DNA from: Gamarada debralockiae
Lineage: Eukaryota; Ascomycota; Leotiomycetes; Helotiales; Hyphodiscaceae
Direction of reading: 5' to 3'
Length of the DNA stretch: 64,000 bases
NCBI GenBank assembly: GCA_002803225.1
Contig: NXFV01001472.1
Span: 1-64,000, forward strand
In this document: in pieces, positions 43,707 through 54,695 of the stretch
Layout of the letters: each line of letters begins with the position of its first letter
Position numbering within the stretch: the stretch's first letter is position 1
The notes under the pieces: model-generated
What the model saw: only the letters and a program-made list of their open reading frames with translations
Databases searched by the model: none
Told to the model about the DNA's origin: nothing
Translations under genes and position numbers: made by a program

Positions 43707-45168
43707 AATTCACTAGTGGGTGACAGGCTAATTTACGCACGGGCCACAACACTATAAAAGTAAACAATCGAGAATAAACAAACTACTTCAACTACTAATA
43801 TAGCGCCCCCAACTCGATATAGAGGCTACCGGACTTCTTCCCCTAAACCACTGGACGGTAAAGATGCTACAACTACTCGGAAATGCTAGTATTTTGACGC
43901 AATCGACCGGAATCCAAAGAAAAAGTCCCGGAGGGAGATTATAGCCGATGTAGGTATTATAGAAGGCACAGGCCGGAATTAGGAGAAACAAAGGGAGACT
44001 TTGGGTTCTCTTGCACATAGGAGTACTAGGAAAAGAGGTCAGAAGCCTGGTCTAGTGTTAAAAGTCATAAAAAGCATGTGTAAAAAGCTCGTGGATCTAA
44101 AGCAAAATCCTGTCCGATTTGCTCGATTAGAAGCACAAATATAGTACTACAACCTGCCCGTAGGAAGACGCCAATTGACCCGCAAATTGAAGGAGTATAC
44201 CGACGGAGGTTAGATATACAAATGCGCTTTTATTAAGAAGGAGATCTCTACTAAAAACGAAAAAGAAAGGTAGGTATATAGTATTGAACATAAAGGCAAA
44301 CCTTTGTTTAGTTTCTAGGATTATATCTTTTTTACGGACGAGGCTTATATAGAACTATTATCTCTCTTTCAAGAAGGTGTTCTACGAGAGCTTAGTCATC
44401 GATACGACGATGAGAATGTAGTGTAAAGGCCGCCCTGGACAGGAGTGAAGTTTCATATAGTTGGATAGGTTAATTAGTATAGTAAAGTATCTAAATTAGA
44501 GTTCTATAATAATAAGGAAGATTATATAGAGTAGCCTCCAATGCCTCCTAAGCCTCGCCGGCGTCTTACTACTAAAAGCGAGGCTAAATATATACAAAGA
44601 GTTTAGGAGTAGGAGGCGAAGAAGCCTTATTAGGTGGAAGTCAAAGTCAAGGGCAATGCTATGACCCAGAAGTATTATATAGATTGTCTACTGCCTGTCT
44701 ACTGTGAAGCTATCAAAGATCAGGCCAAGAGAATGCCTGGAGAGTAGTATTTGTAGGAGGACAGCGACCCTTTATATAGCATGCGCAAAGAAGGCCTAGC
44801 GCGCAGCTATAAGAAGAAGCATGGTATCAAAAACCACATGTACCCTACACAGAGTCCAGATCTGAACCCTATAGAGGCCTGCTGGAATATCATAAAGCAG
44901 AGACTACGACGTAGGCTGTTTTATTCTGAAGAGGATATCAAAGCAGCTATTCAAGACGAATGGGACAAAATCACTATGGAGGAGATACGGGATCGTATCA
45001 AGGATATGCCTAGACGATGTACAAGGGTCAAGAATAATGGTGGAAAGCCTATTAAGACTGCCAAATGGTAATTCGTTAAGTAATTAGAATAAATAATCGA
45101 TGTTAACACCCCTCGAATTCTGGTGATGTGGCCCGTGCGTAAATTATCCTGTCACCCACTGGTGAATT
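43707..45168 (+). mobile_element. Tc1/mariner transposon relic with 46-bp TIRs
   Basis: The ends 43707-43752 and 45123-45168 are reverse complements over 46 bp with three mismatches; both contain AGTGGGTGACAGG and TTTACGCACGGGCCACA. Inside, fragments of a DDE transposase remain: FFTDEAYIE (first D, about 44338), EDSDP (second D, about 44760) and the intact C-terminal frame 44781-45071 with SPDLNPIEACWNIIKQRLRR (catalytic E about 44874). Many TAG/TAA codons interrupt the middle, for example at sites where homologues have Trp or Gln. These are CpA-to-TpA type changes on either strand, the RIP signature. A frameshift also separates the first and second D. The element cannot encode transposase. 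Confidence 0.85.
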
Positions 45169-45540
45169 TCTCTAGCTTAGTTTTCTTGTAATAAACAGCA
45201 ATCTGCGATTCTACTCGTACGTGCCGTGATATTGAATATATCCCAAGCAATTCTGCGCTACTGTCCCACAAGTACAAAATACAAATACATGCTCTTGCAC
45301 TGTCCTTCGGACATAGAACTAGCCATCAAATATAATATCTCATCCAGCTTGTCTTCCGAAGCAAGATCTGGCTATGACTCATACCACAGTAACATCTTCC
45401 AACTCTGCTGATACTGCGAGAAGCAATAACAGCTACATAACTCTTGACGGTTGATCCAAAGAAGTAGAGGTGTGAAGTGTAGAATCTTCTATTTGTCCCT
45501 TAAGAAAGCCATCTATGTCAAGATGCTCAAAGGAACCAGT
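45169..45540. other. Flank of transposon, no gene seen
   Basis: No coding frame is recognised between the transposon relic and the satellite-like array. Confidence 0.45.
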
Positions 45541-46345
45541 AAGAAGACCAAACATATATTGACGACAACTTTATTCCTCGCGATCTGCAACAAAACTTGA
45601 AGAGATGAGCGAATGCCGCCTCGGTGTTCTATAAAGAGCATCTCGGGATCATTCCTTTGACCTCTCACGCAAGCCTTGGTCCCTTGAGTCTCTAAACAAG
45701 CCAATAAAAACGAATATAAATTTCATTCGCGACAACTGCGCGGATTCTGCCATGTGGAAAACAAGGTTGAATACAAAGAAGATTCCATGCCGGGTACGGA
45801 GTACGAGTTAGCGAGAGGTGACTGGGTGACTTGCCCTGTAACCGAGCCTTTGTCACCGACTCTCTAGAGTCCAATGACAAGCAACGAAATTTCATTCGCG
45901 GCGACTGCGCGGTTTTTGCGATATGCAACAAAACTTCCACGACAAAGAGAATCCCATGCGGGGTGTGAACCCGTCGGTACAGAATTCATCAATTCCCCTC
46001 TCCATTTCTTGTCTGCGTTTCAAAGCGAATCTTTGACTTCGGCCCCCTCCCATAAAGCCAATGAAAACGAATGAAAACGAACGCAAATTTCATTCGCGTC
46101 AACCACGTGATGTTTGTGACGTGCAGCAAAACTTTGAGAGCCTATGGGTACGAGGGTGGCTAATTGCCCCTTTCACTCGAAGCGAGGCTTTGTCTTCCTA
46201 TCCCCCCACCCCCTTAGACGACCCAATAAGAAAGCGGATCATAGATTCACTACAGCTTTCACAGATCTGCGATGTGCAACATAACCTCGTAAAGACAGAG
46301 AAAGCTACCTGGTACGAAATGGGAAGTCTCTTTACTTCTCTCTAG
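45541..46345. repeat. Degenerate tandem array, period about 170-200 bp
   Basis: The core AAATTTCATTCGCG recurs at 45718, 45887 and 46085. Each core is followed about 25 bp later by a GCGATnTGCAACAAAACTT-like word (also near 45580 and 46265) and preceded by CCAATnAAAACGAA-like words and an AGCCTTTGTC-like word. Spacings are 169 and 198 bp. At least three clear and two partial units are visible. There is no coding potential. Confidence 0.65.
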
Positions 46346-47995
46346 AACAGAAGGCCAAGTGCCTTGCGAACGGAGGAGGAAAGGCCAGAATCATCTCCAC
46401 GACATTCCGATGCAACGTCTTGAGCCTTGCTATACCTTTGCACCAATCCTATGCTCCGAACAAGGAGGACCCCAATTCCTAATAGCTGAAAGAGACAATA
46501 GGATTGGGTGTATGGCAGAAAATTGGTACTGTGATTGTATCGAAGGAGTGCTTAGATATGCTAAGTGTACCTCAATCTCTTTTGGGATCATTGTTGTCGA
46601 CTAGATTTTCGTTGTTTCTTTCCTTTCGTTGTCACTGAGCCTTTCGCTATCATTCATTGCAATATTCCCAGCAACCTGATCTCCAAGATCAACTTTCGGA
46701 TCCATGCGTAAATGTCAAAATTGCATGATTGGAAAAGGCGATACCAGAACTCGGTGTGCAGATCCATCTCGTAAAATACCTGCGAATCTTCCCGTGCTCT
46801 CACAACAGCGAGAGGAATTTCGGCCTTGCTTCCCACAATAAATGACACCGCGACTGCGCAGGCCTCTGCTCAGGTTGCCAGTACCCGAACGTGGGAAGAG
46901 AGAATGCAAGTGGTAGCGGCGAAGGATTCCTACTTCCAACTTCCGGCTTTGCGTTCAACTCTTGGTGTCCACCATGTTCCTACAACATCGGTTCTATGAA
47001 TTCTCTTCCCAACAGCAGATTTCTTCTCAATAATAAACTTCGACAAAACTGATCATCTTCCTATTTTTCAAAGCTGCAAGTTCCCTCGGTTCACAGTTAT
47101 CTCAGAGCGAGACCATCCGTCGTATTGAGAAAGTAAAGACAATATTATCATTGTTGTTCCGCATTTCATCGTCGTGGGGTTTGTCATTGCCGTTTCAGCT
47201 CTGATAATTTCGCTGACTCGTCGATTGCCCGGCTTCCTCATTCACCTGGGGAAGGGTTGAAGGCTGCCCTCGATAGTCACTGATAGTCACTCCTCGATGA
47301 ATCGGAACTTCGGCTCTCTTATGAGCATTACATACTCAAAGCCATCAACACGTCCTCAAGCATGGCTTGGCTGCAGTTTAACTTTTGGAGCCAGAAGTAT
47401 ATATAGGAGTGGTAGTGACTTGAAGGGCACCGAAATGTTGCACTTGCAACTAATATAGGCTTTCACATCACTCTTACGTATGAAGAGTGACAATGGACTT
47501 TGCAATCGGCATGTTCGTCCATTCCACCAGGACCCAAGCAAGGAAGCCCGGTCGGCACCATCTATTTACATACGCGTGCAGCTCCATCGACACTTCCACT
47601 TCCAGCTATGTGATGCCCTCTACATCAACCTGCCTCCCCTCCCCCGTTTTTCCGGGGGGCCCCAAAACGAGATTCTCTCATGCCATCCATGTCCCCGAAT
47701 CCAGTCCTCCTCAAAGAGTGCGTGAAAGTATATACATACAGCTCGAATCGAAGAACCCGTGTGCTCACAAAGTAAGTACTGGCAGGTCCCACAGTCACAA
47801 AGAGGGCGAAGGGATGCTGCGCCAGGTTGTTCGATCCCGTGATCGTCCGAGCAGATTACCGTAAGCCCATTGTTTTTAACGCCCACGTTCGCCGAAATTG
47901 GCATTACGTGCAAATCCTGTATGCTAATGACCTTAAGGAGAGATGCCATGTCTGTCGTGTTCGTTGTGAAAGGAAATAGAGAGTGTGGTGGTGTA
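46346..47995. other. 1.65-kb intergenic stretch, no gene seen
   Basis: Only short frames occur. A TGAGCCTTTCGCTATC word near 46634 resembles the leader of the upstream repeat units, so the array may once have been longer. Confidence 0.45.
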
Positions 47996-49412
47996 TTATT
48001 CGTCGGGATTGGTGGCTCGGAGGATGGGTCCTTGTTGGTGGACTCGTCTTGAGTAGTCGTGGTCATCTCGGATGGTATTGACACTCTCTCGGCTCTTGTT
48101 CTCCCCCCATTGGTATACAGGTGCGAAAGGGTCTAATCGTGGGTCAACTGGCATCAGTCGACTTCTCCTCGAGCCTGGAGCATCCCTAGACTCTGGTTCC
48201 CAAGTCTCGACCACTTGTCTGCCGTCAGTTCCGAGAACGTATCTTGAATTCTCGCTCATCGTTCTCGATGGTATTGGCCCGCCTAACCCAGAAGAACTTC
48301 CTCTCCGACTGAAGTTATTGTACTCTTCTGCCCTCTCCTTTTGTCTTCTCCGGATGCAGAAGTATATTATCGAACATACCAGGGCCACGAGAGCTACCAA
48401 GCCAACTGTGAGACCGACTGCTCCTCCAGTACTCAGCCCACTACTGCCACTCTTTCTTGCAACTCCTGTCTGACTCTGCGAATTCGGAGGTACTGTTGGG
48501 GTTACAGTGACTGTTCGAACCTCTCCCGTCACCGTCTCGAGTGATGTAACAGGTGTAGGTGTCCACGTAGATGTCGAGGACGAAGAGGAGGTTGTGTGCA
48601 TGGAAGAGCTCGAGAAAGTGGTAGCGGGAGTGTTCGAAGTTGTGTCCGAAGTAGACTGTTAGCACACATTAGCATAGAACTATAAACACACCGCCGGCCG
48701 AATCGTGTAATGCTTCAATCTAACAGTGGACCAAGAAAAAGGGCATACAGAGGACGAAGTCGAAGGACTCGAGGAAGGAGACGGGCTTTCCGTCTTGGTA
48801 TGAACGATGGTTGTGGCGGAGTGGGTATCCGTCACCGTCACCTGTCATGGCAAGAAGTCAAAACAATTCGCCAGGGAAGGCAAACAGGGAAGACATCGCG
48901 GCAACGAATACGAGACTGTAGAAAAGAGTATCACGGTCGAGAGGTTTCTGGGTTACTAACCTGATCGGTGGCACTTGTTGATGTTGCTGCACTACCTCCG
49001 CCAACAGTCGCTGTTGGAGATTTCGTCAAAGCCAAGTATCCGAACAATCCATCTGAACTACCGCACAAATCGTTTGGATATCCGGGACAGTGGAGGTTGC
49101 AATCGTCAACTGATGTTGTGGTGCCAGGAGCATCATTGGAACACCAGCATGTTGCATCTTGCAAAATTGCGAACGCGAAATCGTCGAGGCAGAAGTTGTA
49201 GCAGAGTCCATTAGACTGGAAAATACTAGAATCTGCTAATTATCAGTATTTTTCTTTTCTGCGGGCTGCGGGTATGACTTACTTGCACCAGTTTGGGCGG
49301 TGTTGAGAGAGGAGCAGTATTCGATATTCATAGCGGATGTTTGGTCGAAGATGCTGGCGAAGAAGATTGCACCGACTACCAATCCATACGAAAACGACCG
49401 TTGTGAAGCCAT
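47996..49412 (-). CDS. WSC-domain cell-wall stress sensor
   Basis: Four exons (49283-49412, 48961-49232, 48749-48841, 47996-48655) encode 384 aa. Residues 1-27 are a signal peptide (MASQRSFSYGLVVGAIFFAS...). The WSC domain (about 29-115) has its Cys pattern in EYCSSLNTAQTG, NGLCYNFCLDDFAFAILQD, ATCWCSND, DDCNLHCPGYPNDLCG. A Ser/Thr-rich, likely O-mannosylated rod (about 116-240) precedes one membrane span at about 244-266 (AVGLTVGLVALVALVCSIIY) and a basic cytoplasmic tail. This is the layout of Wsc1/Slg1 sensors, which report cell-wall strain to Rho1 and the PKC-MAPK pathway. Carbohydrate binding by WSC and signalling are family knowledge. Confidence 0.88.
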
Positions 49413-51740
49413 GTTGGCGGTGAATTGACAATGTGCTTGAGGATCGATTTAATGGAGTGAGCTCGTAAAAAAAAAACGACTGTCTCAGTTTGCGGGACCC
49501 TGAAAACGGTGGTGAAGGCTGCAGACAGCAGAGATATCAATCAAGGTATCCCATTGAATCATCAGCTTGTGAATATCAGACGGCATTCACAGCCATGTCA
49601 CTGTCGCGTGTTTGTCAATCTTTGACTCGGTGTTGGGCGTGGACGAGAAGATGAGGATCGAAGGTTGGAAGAAGAGGGCAGTGGGAAGGCGTCGTTGGAT
49701 TTCAGTGGTCCGGATACGATACCAGTCAATATTTCGCGCTCCGTTTGGGATTGGCGGCCTCGTTGGGTTGACGACGGCGCCAGATTTTGAGGATCTGATT
49801 CACCCCTTATTAAGATTATTTTAGGTGCAGAACGAAGAAATGCAAATAATTTTACTCATGAAAACTCTACAGCGTTGAGGTCAGTATTAAATGGAAGATA
49901 ATAGGATTTTCTGGTTATTTTCATATGCAGCAGGTTTCCGATTGGATCGATCCTGACAATTGTTTGTTGGTTTAGCATATGTAACCAGCAGAAAGTCCGG
50001 GTTGTTTGGTACGGTAGAGCAGCAGCCTGTTTCTTGCTCCGGATTGATTCGATAAGTGAAGGACCATCCATGCACATCTTGCATATTTCACAATTCAAAA
50101 AGCCAATTCGCACCGGATCTTTATCTTTGCCATGGTTGCACCGTAGCTTGTTCTCTCAGGGCATCTTCGAAAGGCCTGTTTTCAGCAGGGGAAGACATGC
50201 CGAAAAGCACAAGCGCCCGACCCACCTGCACGATTTCCATCTTCTGGGCTCGTGATTGGATACGCTGAAAGAACCCAGCACCTTCTTATCCGTGTCTGGA
50301 AGAAGCTCAAGTTTCTCGTCGTCGTCATACGATCGTATGAGGTGGGGAACTGTCAAAGCTTATGTATCTTCTGTGGCGGCAACTCGACCCTCGAGAGTCG
50401 TTTCTTTCACACTCCCAAAGATGCAGACATCGTATTTTTTTAGCACCAAAGAACTCACACTTTCTGCAGCATGCAAGAAAGATAGTGTGCAGTATATCGT
50501 ACCATACTCTTTTCATGTGAGAATTTGAGAATTTGAGATGTCGTCAGCGTTGGTATCGTGAGAAGAAAAGAGGAGGGGAGGCATTCCCCGCAGACACAAA
50601 CAGCGCCACTGTCCTCTTCAAGCTGCAGGCGAGAAACAATTGAAGATCTCTCGTCATCTTTCGGCCCTTTGCCGTCTTTCGGAAATTGGGATGCTCTCAG
50701 GGTATCCCAATTTGTCGTTGGTGAATGTACGCAAAGTTTTGAAACGGTCGTTGGCTGTATGTGGCGCAGACACGTTCTTGGACGTCTGCGAGGCGAGATG
50801 AAAGTTATTCTTTGGCTTCGATGATGCAAAAGGGCTTCGAGGATGCATTTTCCGATATTTTGGAGATTGCGATCAGCACGCCGATGGGGTGCGTGCGACA
50901 TGCCATACGACGGACGAGGTCATCCATATTCGGTTAGTCTTACTGGGAATGCCATGCTTGAACATGCCATCAGAACATCGGAGTCACATACAGATTGCTG
51001 GAAATCTTGGCTGAACCCCCGCGTCTGCATGCAGTTGAAGCGGCGATAGATATGCCGAGGAAGAGGAGAACGTGAATATGTAGGAGTCGAATGTTTGCAG
51101 ACAAATTTTTTAAATTCCTGATTTCTGAATCCTCTCCCGTCAGTCCAAGCCGTACATGATGGCCCTCAAGCGGCTGTCATATCATCAAAAGGAGAATTGA
51201 TTCAAACTTGATCTGCTATCGTACCCAAGATGCTAGATCATATTGATATTCGGCCTGACAATACAACCAGGGGCATATGAGCACCCAAATCCCCATATCT
51301 CACCGGCCAAGGTCGCCAGCATACCTCAACGGCCCTTCTCAAAGTTGAGGAGAACATCTCATGAACTTCATGGCATGATGGCCGTCTTATGTGAGCAATT
51401 GACATCTCATGCAATCAAATTTTTCTTGGGTCTAGCCATCTCGTATCTTTTTGTCAACACGAAAACCAACATCTGTACCTGCGTTAGTTGCAGTCACGTG
51501 TTACGTGCCCCTCTCAGATTCGGTGAAGCGGTGGCAAGAAAATCTATTTTAAACGTACCAATCGCTCTTTCTTCAAGAGAACGTGGAGCTTCAGCCTTGC
51601 ATCCACGTACCTTCCTCATCCAACGTCTCACGATCTTTCAAATCTGCTCAATTCTTCACAACGTGATCTTGGCCATGCGCCAAGTATCAATAGGCACTCA
51701 TTATTAGAGATAAGGAGCAGGCCTCTTGGTCTCGTCCGCC
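49413..51740. other. 2.3-kb intergenic stretch, no gene seen
   Basis: Upstream region of both the WSC gene (-) and the PI-PLC-like gene (+). An A9 run lies near 49468. Frames are short and overlapping, with no recognisable domains. Long leaders of the two divergent genes may occupy part of it. Confidence 0.5.
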
Positions 51741-52769
51741 ATGAGGCGGATTGTGGTCGTAGCAGTGTTCTTCGCCCTCACATTCACATTCACAACTCTG
51801 TACTTCATGAAATCTAGCCTTTTCAGCCTCCTCAGCCTCGCGCACCTTTCTATCGCAGCTCAATACAATGGCTACCACTCCCAGTATTCCTTCGATTCAA
51901 ACTATCTCCATACGCCACAATGGATGACCGCCCTCCCCGACAACATAAACCTCACTTCTCTCTCAATTCCCGGTACGCACGACACGATGACATCCGTCGT
52001 CGTGGGACCCGTCTACCAATGCCAAAACCACCACCTCGTCACACAACTGGAATCCGGACTCCGCTATTTCGACATCCGCGCGCGTCTCAATAACAATGAA
52101 CTGCTGGTCTATCATCAAGATCAATATACGCAGCACTCTTACACCGAAGTCCTGACCACATTCTTTGATTTCCTCGAAGCGAACCCTGGTGAAATGATCC
52201 TAATGCGATTGAAAGAAGAGAGCACACCCATAAACTCCACGATCGATTTTCTCACTGCATTCAAGTACTACCGCCTCTCCTCCCCCGTTACAGCGCCCGG
52301 TTTCCAAAAACATGCCTGGATCCCACCAACACCCGGTCCTACCGCCATCCCAACACTCGGGGACCTTCGCTCCAAGATCTTGATACTCCAAAATTTTGGT
52401 TCAGATCCTGCTGAATATGGCATCAAGTGGGAGTCCCCTCTCTTGTCTATTGAAGACGATTACGATATCCCAGACTTGTACGCTGGCCTGGATGAGAAGT
52501 TTGAATCCGTTAAAGAGGGACTGTTGAATGCTGCCAATGGGACGGAGGTGGGTGATGGGAAGTTGTATTTGAGTCACTTGAGCGCGAGTGTGGGTGTGCT
52601 TCCTATTGAGGCCGCGGCGGGGACGAGGAATGGCAGTGTAGTGGGGATTAATGATCGGACTGGGATGTGGTTGAAGAGTCAGGAAGGAAAGGAGAGGGGG
52701 AATTTGGGGGTGGTTATTATTGATTTCCCCGGGCAGGAGTTGGTTAGAGAGGTTTTGGGGAGGAATTGA
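51741..52769 (+). CDS. Secreted PI-PLC X-domain phospholipase
   Basis: This single-exon gene gives 342 aa from ATG 51741, or 320 aa from ATG 51807 (MKSSLFSLLSLAHLSIAAQ, a better signal peptide). The body is a bacterial-type phosphatidylinositol-specific phospholipase C: SLSIPGTHDTMTS holds the first catalytic His, LESGLRYFDIRARLNNNELL carries the Arg/Asp around the inositol site, and VYHQDQYTQHSYTEVLTTFF holds the second His. NPGEMILMRLKEE follows. Such enzymes cleave phosphatidylinositol or GPI lipids without calcium. N-glycosylation sites (NST, NGT, NGS) support secretion. Confidence 0.85.
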   Translation: MRRIVVVAVFFALTFTFTTLYFMKSSLFSLLSLAHLSIAAQYNGYHSQYSFDSNYLHTPQWMTALPDNINLTSLSIPGTHDTMTSVVVGPVYQCQNHHLVTQLESGLRYFDIRARLNNNELLVYHQDQYTQHSYTEVLTTFFDFLEANPGEMILMRLKEESTPINSTIDFLTAFKYYRLSSPVTAPGFQKHAWIPPTPGPTAIPTLGDLRSKILILQNFGSDPAEYGIKWESPLLSIEDDYDIPDLYAGLDEKFESVKEGLLNAANGTEVGDGKLYLSHLSASVGVLPIEAAAGTRNGSVVGINDRTGMWLKSQEGKERGNLGVVIIDFPGQELVREVLGRN

Positions 52770-53012
52770 GCTTGCTCTTCCTCTCTTTCAGTGAATTATA
52801 AAATGAAACTCTTCAATCATCAAGATGATCAGCGGGACTCGTACTCTCCCCTCTCATACTTTCTCGCCCGAGGCTTCAACTTTTCAATGCTCATATCTCA
52901 TTGAACGATCATGGCGTGTCATTCATATGTGAAATTCCTATGCTTCACTTCGTATATACATCTCCTGAGCTATCATTCATTCTCATATCTCCCCCAATTC
53001 TCTTCTGCTGCT

Positions 53013-53953
53013 CTAGAGCTTCGACCCGACCATCCCCTTCTGCAACAAACCCTGCTCTTGCTCAATCGCCAACTCACTCGTACACAAAATAAAAGTATCC
53101 CTCAAACTCCCGACCCTATGCGTCTTATTGACAGTCTGATAATCCTCACTTGCAAGCATGTCCGCGAAATGCCACACACTCGGATAGTGCGCTAGGGCTA
53201 CTTCGTCCCATCCTTCCCCTCCGTCTCCTCCTTTACCATTATGAATCACACTCCCAACGATCTTCGCATTCCCGCCTCGTCGCGAGCCTACCGATTTTGC
53301 AAATTCGGCTCCGTATTTTAGGTATTCGGATTTTAGGCCGGGCTTGAAGGCTAGTAAATTCAGCATGCTAACCGCTCCTGCGCCCTCGCGTTTCCCAAAT
53401 TCTTCAACCCAGCGCAATAGCTCAGGACTCAACTCCAAATCATGCGATGAGTCCGCAATCCTAGCTTTGTCCAGGGAACCTGTCAAGGGGGGCACATCTT
53501 CCTTCGAGGGTTTGAGCAATTTCTTATTCTTCGCCGCAAAATCTTGGATAAGGCGGGAGGGAACGCCTGCTTGGACGCTCCATTCTGCGAGATCATTGTC
53601 AGCATGACTTGTGCAGAATGGAATGCAATTTGAGTTCGAAAGTTGAGCTAGATTCTATAGGAGTCCTTGTGGGCTACAGATCAATTGGTTTCTGGGGAGA
53701 TGTTCAAGAACGTACGGTGCTTGATTTGCTTTTGAAGCTCTTGCGGAAGCGGATCTGTCGAGGGAAGGATGAGGAGGATATCCCAGTGGATATTTTGTGC
53801 CAAGAGCTCGGAAGTAGAGGTGCTGCTTGGAAGGATAATCCAGCGGATCACTTTGGAAATGATGAGGGGCTTTACTTTGGAGGAAGAGAGCGTGTGCAGG
53901 AATTGAGGGATAGGGACGTTAAGGGAGAGAAGATGGAGAGTACAGATCGGCAT
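53013..53953 (-). CDS. Conserved fungal protein, 269 aa, unknown role
   Basis: Two exons (53716-53953 and 53013-53584) join through a 131-nt intron (GTACGT donor, CTCGCAG acceptor) at KH|QWSVQAGVPS. The N-terminal part, LHLLSLNVPIPQFLHTLSSS and NIHWDILLILPSTDPLPQEL, and the C-terminal AVSMLNLLAFKPGLKSEYLKYG ... GWDEVALAHYPSVWHFADML ... TFILCT form two related modules. The second resembles the DUF1330-type dimeric alpha/beta barrel, a fold used by small oxidative enzymes and stress proteins. I recognise this as a family common in Pezizomycotina but know no function. No signal peptide is seen, so a cytosolic location is likely. Confidence 0.75.
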
Positions 53954-54695
53954 TTTGAGATTTGGGCTATTCTGAATGATCAACACGTACTAGTACAGGG
54001 GAAGAGAAGGTGGAAATGTTCTTGAAATCGTGGTTGATCAGGAACTTACCCCACAAAATTGATAGGTAATAGCAACCGAGGTTGGTGAGGTCAGCAAAAC
54101 CGGCGAGACTGGGGAAGCAAATCACAAATCGCATTCGTGACGAACTTCACAACGCACAAACATCACCCCTTCCCGAACTCACAACCTGCGTTGCAGAATC
54201 TCTCATCTATTTTCAGTCAACATGAGGAAGCCTTTCCTGGATCTTGCATGGTACACAAAAGCACATGCTTTTCGGCAAGTTTCTCCCGGATCTTCGCTGG
54301 GATCTGTCTTGGTCGCTGTAGCAACGACAGCCACCAAATCAACAAATCGCGTTGAAGCGATGGACCCTTGGATTCGACATAAACTCCCCGACTGGTGGAC
54401 CTTTCTGTTTATCGAACTGAGTCTCTGGAGCGGCCTCTTCAGTGGCCTCTGCATGTCATCTTGCACTTCGAATCTGTGAAGACATTTGAGCGAACAGACG
54501 TGTTGGAGAGTGAGCCGTTGAACAGGTCGGCGATTGAATGTTGAGCTGTGCTCTGCATTTGCCCGATTGTGTGACCAAGCTCCTTATCAATACGGGCAGA
54601 GAACCAACGACGATAATGTAATCAAGCGCAGAAGATCATTCGATATATCCTACCATCAAGTCTCATTCCGATACCCCACCTAGACAACGCATGCG
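53954..54695. other. Divergent intergenic region
   Basis: This contains the promoters of the 269-aa protein (-) and the kelch protein (+). One 85-codon frame starts at ATG 54222 and ends at 54479. It has no homology I recognise and no strong coding bias, so I do not call it a gene. Confidence 0.4.

Noticed and set aside
54222..54479. An 85-codon frame with an ATG between two divergent genes
   Set aside because: No homology recognised, no splice or conservation evidence, and it lies in the expected promoter of the kelch gene. It could be an upstream ORF but is not supported.
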